Below, in pieces: positions 1 through 7,846 of a DNA stretch of 64,000 nucleotides. Position numbers and translations under genes: made by a program. The notes beneath the pieces are model-generated. The model was not told the DNA's origin. It searched no databases and saw only the letters and a list, made by a program, of their open reading frames with translations. The DNA is from Saccharopolyspora_C sp047200635 (GTDB taxonomy: Bacteria; Actinomycetota; Actinomycetes; Mycobacteriales; Pseudonocardiaceae). Every line of letters begins with the position of its first letter. Position 1 is the first letter of the stretch. The stretch spans positions 62,001-126,000 of the forward strand of contig NZ_JBJZOI010000004.1 in the NCBI RefSeq assembly GCF_047200635.1. Reading direction: 5' to 3'.

Positions 1-423
1 CGCCGCGTCGCAGCAGGCGGCCAGCCCCCGGCCCGCCGTGTAGAGGAAGCTGCGGGACAGCTTCATCGTGCACAGCCCGGCGCGCGGCACCTCCAGGGCG
101 CCGAATCCCAGCCGGGCGTACTCCGCGGCGAGGAACCGGGCGTGGAAGCCGAGGTGGTGGGCCACCAGCACCCGGCCGCGCAGCAGGTGGGTGAGCTCCG
201 GGGCGATCTCGGCGAAGGTCGGGGCGGAGCGGGCCTCGGCCGCGCAGATGCCGTGCCGCTGCCGAGGCCCGAGGTCGCACGGCGGGTCCACGAGCGTGCA
301 CCACTCGCCCTGCACCGCTCCGTCCTGGTCCAGCAGCACGACGCCGATCTCGGCGACGCGGTGCCCGACCTCCGGCAGCGGACCTGTGGTGTGCACGTCG
401 ACGACGGCATGGCCCCACGACAT
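1..423 (-). CDS. DnaQ-like (DEDD) exonuclease-fold protein, 3' end outside window, catalytic residues altered
   Basis: 141 codons are visible; the C-terminus lies beyond position 1. The start is the ATG at 423, preceded by a GGTGAGGGGAG ribosome site. The fold signature follows DnaQ-type 3'-5' exonucleases: VVDVHTTG at residues 7-14, HGICAAEA near 57, and LVAHHLGFHARFL at 86-98. Active members have D-x-E in the first motif and N-x-x-x-D in the second. Here the Glu is His11, the Asn is His90 and the catalytic Asp is His94. Asp9 remains. Metal-dependent exonuclease activity by the usual mechanism is therefore doubtful. It may be a non-catalytic nucleic-acid-binding relative. The third motif is off the window, so loss of activity is an inference. 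Confidence 0.7.
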   Translation of the reverse strand, partial: MSWGHAVVDVHTTGPLPEVGHRVAEIGVVLLDQDGAVQGEWCTLVDPPCDLGPRQRHGICAAEARSAPTFAEIAPELTHLLRGRVLVAHHLGFHARFLAAEYARLGFGALEVPRAGLCTMKLSRSFLYTAGRGLAACCDAA

Positions 424-482
424 CGCAGCTCCCCTCACCGCCCGCGCGCGTCCCCCGGTGACGCGGTTCCGGCCGCTCACCT

Positions 483-502
483 GATCGTCGGAACGGACGA
501 TC
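483..502. promoter_or_regulatory. Inverted repeat upstream of the exonuclease-like gene
   Basis: Perfect 7-bp arms GATCGTC and GACGATC are separated by 6 nt. The repeat lies 60 nt upstream of the exonuclease-like start and 40 nt past the stop of the L36 gene, both on the minus strand. It could be an operator for the former or a weak terminator for the latter. No T-run follows it. Confidence 0.4.
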
Positions 503-542
503 CGCTCGTTACAGGCGCGACGGCGACGGCCGGGCGGCCGGG

Positions 543-665
543 TCAGCCCTGGCGCCCCTTCCAGCGCGGGTTGCGCTTGTTGACCACGTACAACTTGCCG
601 CGCCTGCGCACGACCTGGGATCCGTCCTTCTCCTTGAGCGACTTCAGCGACGCGCGGACCTTCAT
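543..665 (-). CDS. rpmJ: Ribosomal protein L36, zinc-free (C-minus) paralogue
   Basis: 40 aa, starting MKVRASLKSLKEKDGSQVV and ending with the NKRNPRWKGRQG tail typical of the longer, YkgO-like L36. It has no cysteines, so it lacks the zinc ribbon of the usual L36. Such C-minus paralogues replace the zinc-binding protein in ribosomes when zinc is scarce and are commonly repressed by Zur. A Zur-box-like palindrome lies 48-62 nt upstream of the ATG. The gene stands alone, outside any ribosomal protein operon, as expected for the zinc-starvation copy. The start is unambiguous from the conserved N-terminus. Confidence 0.93.
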   Translation of the reverse strand: MKVRASLKSLKEKDGSQVVRRRGKLYVVNKRNPRWKGRQG

Positions 666-712
666 CCGTCCTCCTCGGGTGCGGGATCGACGGGAGCCAG
701 CCTAGATGATGA

Positions 713-727
713 TGACAATCATGTTCA
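713..727 (-). promoter_or_regulatory. Putative Zur box controlling rpmJ
   Basis: TGACAATCATGTTCA matches the actinobacterial Zur-box skeleton TGAnnATnATnnTCA and is palindromic in that skeleton. It sits 48 nt upstream of the L36 start, where a repressor would cover the promoter. Overlapping ATGATGATG sequence may hold a second, weaker half-site. The assignment combines the motif match with the known zinc regulation of C-minus L36 genes. Confidence 0.65.
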
Positions 728-841
728 ACTAAGGTCGTTCGCACGCGAGGTGCGCGGCGGTGGTGGTGAGGCCGGTGAACCGCGCGCCGGCGTCCCGCCC
801 CGCGTGCGCGGCCGGCGTCGATCCGGCCGAGGCCCGCCGGC

Positions 842-1666
842 CTAGCGAGCGACCGGCGGTCCCTCCAGCAGCTCGGGTGCGTAGGCCAGCAGCAGCCGCA
901 GCGCGCTCACCGGGGCCGCCACCGGGTCGGGCAGGGCCACGTCGCGGGCCACGTGCGCTCCCCGGTAGGTCGGCTCCGGGATCGTGACATCGGTGAACCA
1001 GCGCAGGAAGTCGGCCGGGACCAACGGGATCCCCGCGGTGCCGGCCACCACCTCGTTCAGCGCGTGGAGCGCGGTGGGCGGGTTGCGCAGCATCCACCGG
1101 TACAGCTCGGAGAAGGCGTAGATCCGCTCGTCGAGCCGGCTCGCGACCGCGCCGTGCCGCTGGGCGAGCCGCACCCCGTGCTCGGTGGAGGCCTGCTCGG
1201 CCTCGCCCCAGGCCGGATCGTGCTCGCGGCGCTCGGCGAGCTCGCCGCGGTGCAGCCGCCGCAGGTAGTCCGCCCACAGCCGCGAGCCGGGATTGCCGAA
1301 GTCGTCCCCGGAGCGGCCGAGGGCCATCGCGGTGCCGCGCTCCAGGCCCTCCAGGATCCCCGCGTCCACGTGCGAGACCCAGCTGCCGCGCTCGCCGAAG
1401 CCGTTCTCGGCGAAGAAGGTGATGATGCCCTCGATGTTGCGCCAGTGCCGGAAGCCCGGCACGTAACCGGCGGCCACCTCCTCCTGCACCGCGCGCAGGA
1501 ACACCAGCCGCTCGGTCAGCGGCAGCGCCTCCAGCTCCGAAGCCGTGCAGTCGAGCGCCGCGGCGCAACCCGCGCCGTCGCGGGCGGGGGCGGCCCGGGC
1601 CGCCGGAGTGCCGAGCAGGAGCAGGGGCACCAGCAGCAGTGCCGCGAGGGGCCGGGGAGCGCGCAT
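842..1666 (-). CDS. Secreted protein of unknown function
   Basis: 274 aa. The N-terminus MRAPRPLAALLLVPLLLLG followed by TPAARAAPA is a clear Sec signal peptide with an AxA cleavage site near residue 25. The mature part is mainly helical in character, rich in charged residues and Trp (FRHWRNIEGIITFF, SRLWADYLRRLH, ELYRWMLRN), with two Cys (residues 34 and 40) near its N-terminus that could form a disulfide. I do not recognise the family and see no catalytic motif. The start at 1666 has a GGAAGGA ribosome site. The gene is divergent from smpB, with about 137 bp between the starts that must hold both promoters. Confidence 0.8.
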   Translation of the reverse strand: MRAPRPLAALLLVPLLLLGTPAARAAPARDGAGCAAALDCTASELEALPLTERLVFLRAVQEEVAAGYVPGFRHWRNIEGIITFFAENGFGERGSWVSHVDAGILEGLERGTAMALGRSGDDFGNPGSRLWADYLRRLHRGELAERREHDPAWGEAEQASTEHGVRLAQRHGAVASRLDERIYAFSELYRWMLRNPPTALHALNEVVAGTAGIPLVPADFLRWFTDVTIPEPTYRGAHVARDVALPDPVAAPVSALRLLLAYAPELLEGPPVAR

Positions 1667-1790
1667 CGGGAGTCCTTCCGGGGGCGGACGATCACCGAGG
1701 AGTTCAGCAGCTCCCGGCTCCCGGCGGAACGATCTCGGTTCCGCGGCGGCCCTCGCTCACCGGATCGGATGAGCTGGCGCGGGGAGGTCG

Positions 1791-1796
1791 TAGAGT
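1791..1796 (+). promoter_or_regulatory. -10 element for a leaderless smpB transcript
   Basis: TAGAGT lies 7 nt before the smpB ATG. This is the spacing at which transcription would begin on the start codon itself, a common arrangement in actinobacteria. The nearest GGAGG is 16 nt upstream of the ATG, too far for normal initiation, which supports the leaderless reading. No clear -35 is seen. Confidence 0.5.
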
Positions 1797-1803
1797 CGGG
1801 GGC

Positions 1804-2334
1804 ATGGTCCAGCACGGCGACCGCTCGGTGATCGCGACGAATCGCCGGGCCCGGCACCACTACACGATCGTCGACACCTACGAGGCGGGCCTGGTCCTGG
1901 TCGGCACCGAGGTCAAGAGCCTGCGCCTGGGCCGCGCCTCGCTGGCGGAGGCGTTCGCCACCGTCGACGCGGGCGAGGTGTGGCTGCGCAACCTGCACGT
2001 CGCCGAGTACTGGCACGGCAGCTGGACCAACCACACCCCGCGCCGCTCCCGCAAGATGTTGTTGCACGCCAAGGAGATCCGCACGCTCACCGGCAAGTCC
2101 CGGGAGACCGGGTTCGCGCTGGTGCCGCTGTCGATGTACTTCAAGGACGGCTGGGTGAAGGTGGAGCTGGCGCTGGCGCGGGGCAAGAAGAACTGGGACA
2201 AGCGGCGCGACATCGCCGCCCGGGACGCGGAGCGGGAGATGGCCCGCGGCATCGGCTGGCGGCTCAAGGGCCACCCCGGCCGGGGGCGGCGCGGCGGCCG
2301 CCCGGAGGACCCGGTGTTGCCCTACACGCCGTGA
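1804..2334 (+). CDS. smpB: SmpB-type tmRNA-binding protein with atypical C-terminal tail
   Basis: 176 aa. The body matches SmpB closely: NRRARHHYTIVDTYEAGLVL, GTEVKSLRLGRASLAEAF, NHTPRRSRKMLLHAKEI, LVPLSMYFKDGWVKVELALA and GKKNWDKRRDIAARDAERE, in that order. SmpB binds the tRNA-like part of tmRNA and delivers it to stalled ribosomes. Its C-terminal tail enters the mRNA channel. After residue 150 this protein departs from the usual short basic tail and carries about 25 extra residues rich in Gly, Arg and Pro, ending VLPYTP. The usual actinobacterial neighbours ftsE/ftsX are absent, so this may be a second copy. The nearest relevant gene is the zinc-free L36. ATG 1804 is chosen over upstream in-frame codons because the conserved family N-terminus begins here. 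Confidence 0.85.
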   Translation: MVQHGDRSVIATNRRARHHYTIVDTYEAGLVLVGTEVKSLRLGRASLAEAFATVDAGEVWLRNLHVAEYWHGSWTNHTPRRSRKMLLHAKEIRTLTGKSRETGFALVPLSMYFKDGWVKVELALARGKKNWDKRRDIAARDAEREMARGIGWRLKGHPGRGRRGGRPEDPVLPYTP

Positions 2335-2482
2335 CGCGCGGCCGGGGGAGCCGAACGGCGTGGTCGCGGCGTGCGCCGTCCGGTGCACCGGGCCAGGATG
2401 CCGGGCGCTGGGCTGTGCGGGAGCGGCGGTGCCGCACCGGCGCCGCATAAGATCAAGTCGTCGGATCGTCGCGGGAGGACGC

Positions 2483-2920
2483 GTGTCGCCGGAAGAGCTC
2501 CTGCCCGCGCTGCAGGCGGAGATGCGCGCGCTGACGCACCGCACGCGGTTGCGCACCCGCGAGCTCGCGCGCGCCGTGCACCCGAAGCTCGACCCCACCA
2601 CCTACCCGCTGGTCGTGCTGCTGGCCCAGGACGGGGCGCTGCGGATCTCCTCGATCGCGGCGGCCCTCTCGCTGGACAAGTCGACGGTGAGCAGGCAGGT
2701 CGACGCCGTGGTGCGGATCGGTCTCGCCGAGCGCGTCCCCGACCCCAGCGATGCCCGCGCCCGGCTGGTCGTGCTCACCGAGGAGGGCGGCGGGAAGGTC
2801 AGCGACCAGCTCGCCGAGCAGCGCAGGCGGTGGACCGAGGTCTTCGCGGCCTGGCCGCCGCAGGACGTCGCCGAGCTCACCCGCCTCCTGCACCGCCTGG
2901 GCGAGACGGACCCGCTCTGA
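2483..2920 (+). CDS. MarR-family transcriptional regulator
   Basis: 145 aa winged-helix protein. The recognition region reads RISSIAAALSLDKSTVSRQV (residues 55-74), followed by the wing PDPSDARARLVVLTEEG. GTG 2483 is used because GGGAGGA lies 4 nt before it. MarR proteins bind palindromic operators as dimers and are usually released by small aromatic or cationic ligands. The gene directly precedes an efflux transporter in the same direction, and two identical palindromes lie between them, so it very probably represses the transporter. Confidence 0.88.
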   Translation: MSPEELLPALQAEMRALTHRTRLRTRELARAVHPKLDPTTYPLVVLLAQDGALRISSIAAALSLDKSTVSRQVDAVVRIGLAERVPDPSDARARLVVLTEEGGGKVSDQLAEQRRRWTEVFAAWPPQDVAELTRLLHRLGETDPL

Positions 2921-3012
2921 TCGGTCGCCCGGGTCGCTCGCCGCTGAGCGGTTCCGCTGACGGGAGTGGTGCGCGGGGTTTCGCCGGGTCCGGTGCGGCG
3001 GTGCGGGAACCT

Positions 3013-3060
3013 GGTTGCAGCGCGCAACCGCACGTCCGTATGGTTGAAGGTATCAACCAT
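3013..3060. promoter_or_regulatory. Twin MarR-type operators GGTTG-N7-CAACC
   Basis: Two palindromes with identical half-sites occur in the 223-bp gap before the efflux gene. The first is GGTTGCAGCGCGCAACC (3013-3029). The second has 8-bp perfect arms ATGGTTGA/TCAACCAT (3040-3060). Both have GGTTG and CAACC separated by exactly 7 nt; their centres are 29 bp apart. Size and symmetry suit a MarR dimer. Confidence 0.7.
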
Positions 3061-3143
3061 TCCTTCCCGGTGGTCGGCGCGCGGTGGCGGGGGCATTCCG
3101 CGCGGCCCCGGAGGATCCACCCGTTCCCGGCAGGAGAGCCTTC

Positions 3144-4748
3144 GTGCCCACCAGCAACGCGGACGCGCCCGGCAGCGCGCCCGGCCCGGAGTCGACGGCC
3201 GAGGAGAGCGGCCGCATGACGCACTCCCAGATCCTCAAGGCGCTCACCGGCATGTTGCTGGCGATGATGACGGCCTTCCTGTCCTCGACCATCGTCTCCA
3301 CCGCGCTGCCGACGATCATCACCGAGCTGCACGGCAGCCAGGACCAGTACACCTGGGTGGTCACCGCGACGCTGCTGGCCTCGACCGCGAGCACCCCGAT
3401 CTGGGGCAAGCTCGCCGACCTGTTCAGCAAGAAGCTGCTGGTGCAGCTGTCCATCGCCGTGTTCACCCTCGGTTCGATCGGTGCCGGGTTCGCCGGTTCG
3501 GTGAGCCTGCTGATCGCCTGGCGAGCGGTGCAGGGCCTCGGGCTCGGCGGTGTGCAGGCGCTGATCGTGATCGTGATCGCCGCGATGATCAGCCCTCGGG
3601 AGCGCGGGAAGTACACCGGTCCGATCGCGGCCGTGATGTCGGTGGCCACCGTGGCCGGACCGCTGCTGGGCGGGTTCATCGTGGACACCAGCTGGCTCGG
3701 CTGGCGCTGGTGCTTCTTCGCCGGGGTCCCGCTGGCCGTGGTCGCGCTGGTCGTGGTGCAGCGGACGCTGAACATCCCGGTGGTCACGCGGAAGGTGCGG
3801 GTGGACTACCTCGGCGCCGCGCTCATCGCCGGCGGCGTGTGCGCGATGCTGATCTGGGTGACGCTGGCGGGCAAGCAGTTCGCCTGGGGCTCCGCGGAGT
3901 CCTGGTCGCTGGCCGGGTTCGGCGTGGTGCTGCTGGCGCTGGCGATCGTGGTCGAGGCGCGGGTCCCGGAGCCCATCATCCCGCTGCGGCTGTTCCGCGA
4001 CCGCACCACCGCGCTGGCCACGCTGGCCAGCATCGCGGTCGGCACCGCCATGTTCGGCGGCGCGGTCTTCCTGGGCCAGTACTTCCAGGTGGCGCGCGGT
4101 TACTCGCCCACGGCGGCCGGACTGCTCACGCTGCCGATGGTGGCCGGTTCGATGATCGCTTCCACGGGATCCGGGGTGCTGATCACCCGCTACGGCCGCT
4201 GGAAGGGCTACCTGGTGGCGGGCAGCGCGTTCATGGTCGCCGGGTTCGGTCTGCTGGGGACCGTCGACCACACCACGAACCTGGTGCTGATGGGCGGCTA
4301 CCTGTTCCTGCTCGGCTGCGGGACGGGCATGACGATGCAGAACCTGGTGCTGGCGGTGCAGAACACCGTCGCCCCCTCCGACCTGGGCGCGGCGAGCTCC
4401 GCGGTGTCGTTCTTCCGCTCGCTGGGCGGCACGGTCGGGGTGTCGGTGCTCGGCGCCGTGCTGGCCACCGAGGTCACCGACCTGATCGCGAAGGGGCTGG
4501 CCGCGCTCGGCGTCCAGGTCCCCCCGGGCGCCACCGGTGACGTCGGGCTGGGCAGCCTCAACGAACTCCCGCCGCAACTGGGCGAGGTGGTGCGCGGCGC
4601 CTACGGCGACGGCACCGCGAGCATCTTCGTGATCGCGGCAGCGCTGTCGGTGATCTCGCTGCTCGCCGTGCTCGGCATCCGGGAGATCCCGCTGAGCACC
4701 CGCAGCGGTCTGGAACGCCAAGCCGAGAGCTCGGCCGCCGGTTCCTGA
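3144..4748 (+). CDS. DHA2-type (14-TMS) MFS drug efflux transporter
   Basis: 534 aa. After a short acidic N-terminus come about 14 hydrophobic segments. Family signatures include ALPTIITELHGSQDQYTWVV in helix 1, GKLADLFSKK (motif A-like loop), LGGVQALIVIVIAAMISP with RERGKYTG, and the motif C antiporter signature GPLLGGFIVD before WLGWRWCFF. This is the EmrB/QacA group of proton-coupled multidrug exporters. GTG 3144 follows AGGAGAG by 6 nt; the track-free upstream ATG lacks such a site. Control is likely by the MarR protein upstream through the twin operators. The substrate cannot be told from sequence. Confidence 0.9.
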   Translation: MPTSNADAPGSAPGPESTAEESGRMTHSQILKALTGMLLAMMTAFLSSTIVSTALPTIITELHGSQDQYTWVVTATLLASTASTPIWGKLADLFSKKLLVQLSIAVFTLGSIGAGFAGSVSLLIAWRAVQGLGLGGVQALIVIVIAAMISPRERGKYTGPIAAVMSVATVAGPLLGGFIVDTSWLGWRWCFFAGVPLAVVALVVVQRTLNIPVVTRKVRVDYLGAALIAGGVCAMLIWVTLAGKQFAWGSAESWSLAGFGVVLLALAIVVEARVPEPIIPLRLFRDRTTALATLASIAVGTAMFGGAVFLGQYFQVARGYSPTAAGLLTLPMVAGSMIASTGSGVLITRYGRWKGYLVAGSAFMVAGFGLLGTVDHTTNLVLMGGYLFLLGCGTGMTMQNLVLAVQNTVAPSDLGAASSAVSFFRSLGGTVGVSVLGAVLATEVTDLIAKGLAALGVQVPPGATGDVGLGSLNELPPQLGEVVRGAYGDGTASIFVIAAALSVISLLAVLGIREIPLSTRSGLERQAESSAAGS

Positions 4749-4967
4749 CGGTGAGTGGCCCGGCGGGGCGGGACCGCGCGGGCCGGTCGGGTGCGGGCGG
4801 CCGGGGCGCGACCCGCTCCGGTGGTCCCGGGAGCGGGAACCGGTGGGTGAGCTTGATTACGCGGACCCCGAGCGAGATCGGGATTGGCCAGGTCACCGCG
4901 GTGGACCGGTCGCTCCCGGCGCCCCGGGTCACGCGATCGGAAGGTTGTCGCCACTCCCGGTGATCAC

Positions 4968-4973
4968 TACTTT
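4968..4973 (+). promoter_or_regulatory. -10 element for a leaderless methyltransferase transcript
   Basis: TACTTT sits 6 nt before the ATG at 4980, the geometry of a leaderless mRNA. A short GGGTGA lies between them, so weak Shine-Dalgarno initiation is the alternative. Confidence 0.45.
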
Positions 4974-4979
4974 GGGTGA

Positions 4980-5816
4980 ATGGCTGGTGATCAAGACAGG
5001 TGGCGGGAGCTCGGCGTGGACGTGGAGCTGCCCAGCGCGGCCCGCGTCTACGACGCTTACCTGGGTGGAGCGCACAACTTCGCCGCGGACCGGGCCTTCG
5101 TCGCGCGCGCCAAGAGAACGCTGCCGCACATCGCGGACGTGGCGCGCTGGAACCGCACCTTCCTGCGGCGCGCGGTGCAGACGATGGCAGCGGACGGCAT
5201 CGACCAGTTCCTCGACATCGGAGCGGGACTGCCCACTGCGGGCAACACCCACGAGATCGCGCACCAGGTGAACCCGGACGCCCGCGTGGTCTACGCGGAC
5301 AACGAGCCGGTCGCCTACGTGCAGACCAGGGAGCTGCTGGCCGGCGTTCCCGGAACCGGCGCGGTGCAAGGGGATTTCCTGTGTCCCGAGTCCGTGCTGG
5401 ACGCCCCGGTGACCCGCGAGCTGCTGGACCTCTCCCGGCCCGTCGGGCTGCTCGCGGTGGCGCTGCTGCACTTCATCCCCGGTGATCAGCACCCCGAGGC
5501 CGCGCTGGAGCAGTACAAGGACGCGCTGCCCTCGGGCAGCCGCCTGGCCCTCAGCCACGCCACCGTGGACGGGGTCGCCGAACCGGTGCGCACGCAGACG
5601 CTGGAGTTCATCGACTCCTACAAGGACACCCAGAACCCCGGGTTCACCGCCCGCGACGAGCTGGAGTTCCGCCGGTTCTTCACCGGCTGGGAGCTGATCG
5701 ACCCGGGCGTGGCGTTCACCTCGGAGTGGCGCTCCGACCTGACCGACGTGGACGAGTTCGCCGCGGAGAACCCGCAGCACGCGGTGTGCTTCGCCGGCGT
5801 CGCACGCAAGCCCTAG
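4980..5816 (+). CDS. SAM-dependent methyltransferase, DUF574 (Methyltransf_19) family
   Basis: 278 aa. Recognised by the family-specific N-terminus SAARVYDAYLGGAHNFAADR, then the SAM-binding QFLDIGAGLPTAGNTHEIA, VVYADNEPVA and GLLAVALLHFIPG. These are very common in actinomycetes, often next to regulators with helix-turn-helix and SAM-linked functions, but substrates are unknown. Full length for the family. It is followed at once by a strong bidirectional terminator, so it is a single-gene unit. Confidence 0.9.
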   Translation: MAGDQDRWRELGVDVELPSAARVYDAYLGGAHNFAADRAFVARAKRTLPHIADVARWNRTFLRRAVQTMAADGIDQFLDIGAGLPTAGNTHEIAHQVNPDARVVYADNEPVAYVQTRELLAGVPGTGAVQGDFLCPESVLDAPVTRELLDLSRPVGLLAVALLHFIPGDQHPEAALEQYKDALPSGSRLALSHATVDGVAEPVRTQTLEFIDSYKDTQNPGFTARDELEFRRFFTGWELIDPGVAFTSEWRSDLTDVDEFAAENPQHAVCFAGVARKP

Positions 5817-5821
5817 CCGGA

Positions 5822-5854
5822 GGCCGCGGAGGGACCCGGCGTCCCTCCGCGGCC
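5822..5854. terminator. Bidirectional hairpin terminator
   Basis: A perfect 14-bp stem (GGCCGCGGAGGGAC paired with its complement) around a 5-nt loop CCGGC fills the gap between two convergent genes ending at 5816 and 5863. It has no long T-run, as usual in high-GC actinomycetes. Confidence 0.85.
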
Positions 5855-5862
5855 CGGCCCGG

Positions 5863-6252
5863 TCAGCCGATCTCGACGCTGGCCGCGTCGACGAACTCGC
5901 CGTCCAGCTCGCCCTCGGCGGTGACCTGGTCACCCTCCCGCAGCTCCTGCGGCGACACGACCTCGCCGTCCTTGAGCACCTCGGTGTCCGCGCCGATGAC
6001 CCACCAGGGGCCCTCGGGCGCGAACTTGAAGGTGACGATCGGGCCGTCCGGCGTCTCGACGTTGCCGATCTGGGAGACCGTGCCGATCTCGGCGATCGGC
6101 TCGCGCACGGTCGGCGCCTGCTCGGCGGCGGCGGCGGTGGTCGGCTGCGGGGCGGCAGCGGGGGAGGCCTGCGCGGCGGCGCCGAAGGCCAGCGCCGGAA
6201 CCAGGGCCAGCCCCGCGATCGCCGTGGCGCGCCGGATGGTGTTGAGCCGCAT
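5863..6252 (-). CDS. Small secreted protein, possible OB/DUF5666-like fold
   Basis: 129 aa. Signal peptide MRLNTIRRATAIAGLALVPA with cleavage after AQA near residue 29, then an Ala/Thr/Pro-rich linker and a compact beta-rich domain: IGTVSQIGNVETPDGPIVTF, WWVIGADTEVLKDGEVV, LREGDQVTAEGELDGEFVD. The repeated short strands around 'GDQVTAEGELDG' resemble small nucleic-acid-free OB-like DUF5666 domains, but this is a guess. ATG 6252 is preceded by GGAAAGGA. It lies downstream of the histidine kinase on the same strand with a 175-nt gap, so it may be a target or accessory of that system. Confidence 0.75.
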   Translation of the reverse strand: MRLNTIRRATAIAGLALVPALAFGAAAQASPAAAPQPTTAAAAEQAPTVREPIAEIGTVSQIGNVETPDGPIVTFKFAPEGPWWVIGADTEVLKDGEVVSPQELREGDQVTAEGELDGEFVDAASVEIG

Positions 6253-6427
6253 GGGATTTCCTTTCCTCGTGGAAGCGAACACGTTCAGGTTGACCGGTCG
6301 ATCTCGGTGAATTCGGGGAGGATCTGGGAGATTCCTGGGAGCCGCACCGGGTTCGTCCAGATCGGACCGGCGGGCGACGCCGAAGGCGAGGAGATCTCCC
6401 GGGGAACTCCCAGGAACTCCTGCGGGA

Positions 6428-7846
6428 TCACTCCGCCGGGGCGGGCAGCAGCACCCGGAACCGCGCGCCGGCACCGGGGCGGGTGTCCAGCTCGATCCGC
6501 CCGCCGTGCGCCTCGACCAGCGACCGCACGATCGCCAGGCCCAGGCCGGAACCGCCGCTGGAACGGCTGCGCGAGTCGTCGGCGCGGTAGAACCGCTGGA
6601 ACACCCGCTCCGCCTGCGCGGCGTCGAGCCCGGGGCCCTCGTCGGCGACCTCCAGCACCGCGAACCCGCCTGCCGAGCCGACGCCGATCCGCACCGGGGT
6701 GCCCGGCGGGGTGTGCCGGACGGCGTTGCCCACGAGGTTGGTCACGACCTGCCGCAACCGCTCCTCGTCGGCCAGCGCGGGCGCGGCCGCGGGCGGGCCG
6801 CCGCCGGGGCCGGTGAGCTCGGCGGGCCGGGAGGGGTCGAGCGCGTGCACGTCGTGCAGGGCGTCGGCGGCCAGCGTCCGCAGGTCCATCGGGGCCAGTT
6901 GCAGCGTGAGCCGCTCGTCGAGCCGCGCCAGCAGCAGCAGGTCCTCCACGAGTCGTTCCAGCCGGTCGGACTCCTGCTCGATCCGGGACATCGCGTCCAC
7001 GCCCGGGGGCAGCGCGCCCATCCGGTGCAGCTTGCTGAATCCCTTGATCCCGGCCAGCGGGGTGCGCAGCTCGTGGCTGGCGTCCGCCACGAAGCGGCGC
7101 ATCCGCGCCTCCGACTCGGCGCGGGCGTTGAACGCGGCCTCGTTGCGGCCGAGCATCGCGTTGAGCGCGCGCGAGACCCGTCCGATCTCGGTGCGCGGTC
7201 CGCCCGAATCCGGGACCCGGCTGCCGAGATCGCCCGCGGCGATCGCGGCCGAGGTCTCCTCGATCCGGCGCAGCGGCCGCAGTCCGGCGCGCACCGCGAA
7301 CCACCCGACCGCGGTGAGCGCGGCCAGCAGCGCGGCGCCGGTGCCCGCGGCCACGGCGCGCAGCCGGCCGACGGTGTCGTCCACCTCCGCCCGCGAGATC
7401 GCGGTGATCGTCAGCCCGTCCGAGGAGGGCAGCGCGAGCAGCCGCCAGCGCTGCGGCCCCGACCGGCTCGGCACGTCCACCGGTCGCTCGGTGGCGGTGG
7501 CCCCGGCGAGCCGCGGGCGCGGCGGCGCCCCACCGGTCCGCCGCTCCCCGGTGATCGCGCCGTCCCGCCCGAGGTGCGCGGAATAGGTGGTGGATCCGGG
7601 CAGCGCGAAGTTGTCCCGCACCGCCACCACTCCCATCCCGGCGAGCGGCTCACCGGGGCGCTCCGGATCGGGCATCCGGTAGACCTCCATGCCAGCGCGC
7701 GAGGTCGCCACCAGCTGCGCGTCGAGCCTGCCGACGAGATCGCGCTCCAGCGCCCCGATCATCACGGCGCTCCCGGCGGCCAGCCCGGTCGTCAGCAACC
7801 CGATCGCGATCAGCAGCACCCGGGTGCGCAGCGAGAGCCGGGCCAT
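6428..7846 (-). CDS. Membrane sensor histidine kinase
   Basis: 472 aa. TM1 near residues 10-30, an extracytoplasmic sensor of about 135 residues, TM2 near 167-187, HAMP (RPLRRIEETSAAIAAGDLGS), HisKA with the phospho-acceptor His258 in ASHELRTPLAG, and HATPase_c with N-box NLVGNAVRHTPPG, G1 VADEGPGLD and G2 GSGLGLAIVRSLVEAHGG. The ATG at 7846 overlaps the stop of the response regulator (TGATG), so translation is coupled. A GTG codon directly before it is the other possible start. The sensor domain shows no recognisable ligand motif. Confidence 0.93.
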   Translation of the reverse strand: MARLSLRTRVLLIAIGLLTTGLAAGSAVMIGALERDLVGRLDAQLVATSRAGMEVYRMPDPERPGEPLAGMGVVAVRDNFALPGSTTYSAHLGRDGAITGERRTGGAPPRPRLAGATATERPVDVPSRSGPQRWRLLALPSSDGLTITAISRAEVDDTVGRLRAVAAGTGAALLAALTAVGWFAVRAGLRPLRRIEETSAAIAAGDLGSRVPDSGGPRTEIGRVSRALNAMLGRNEAAFNARAESEARMRRFVADASHELRTPLAGIKGFSKLHRMGALPPGVDAMSRIEQESDRLERLVEDLLLLARLDERLTLQLAPMDLRTLAADALHDVHALDPSRPAELTGPGGGPPAAAPALADEERLRQVVTNLVGNAVRHTPPGTPVRIGVGSAGGFAVLEVADEGPGLDAAQAERVFQRFYRADDSRSRSSGGSGLGLAIVRSLVEAHGGRIELDTRPGAGARFRVLLPAPAE

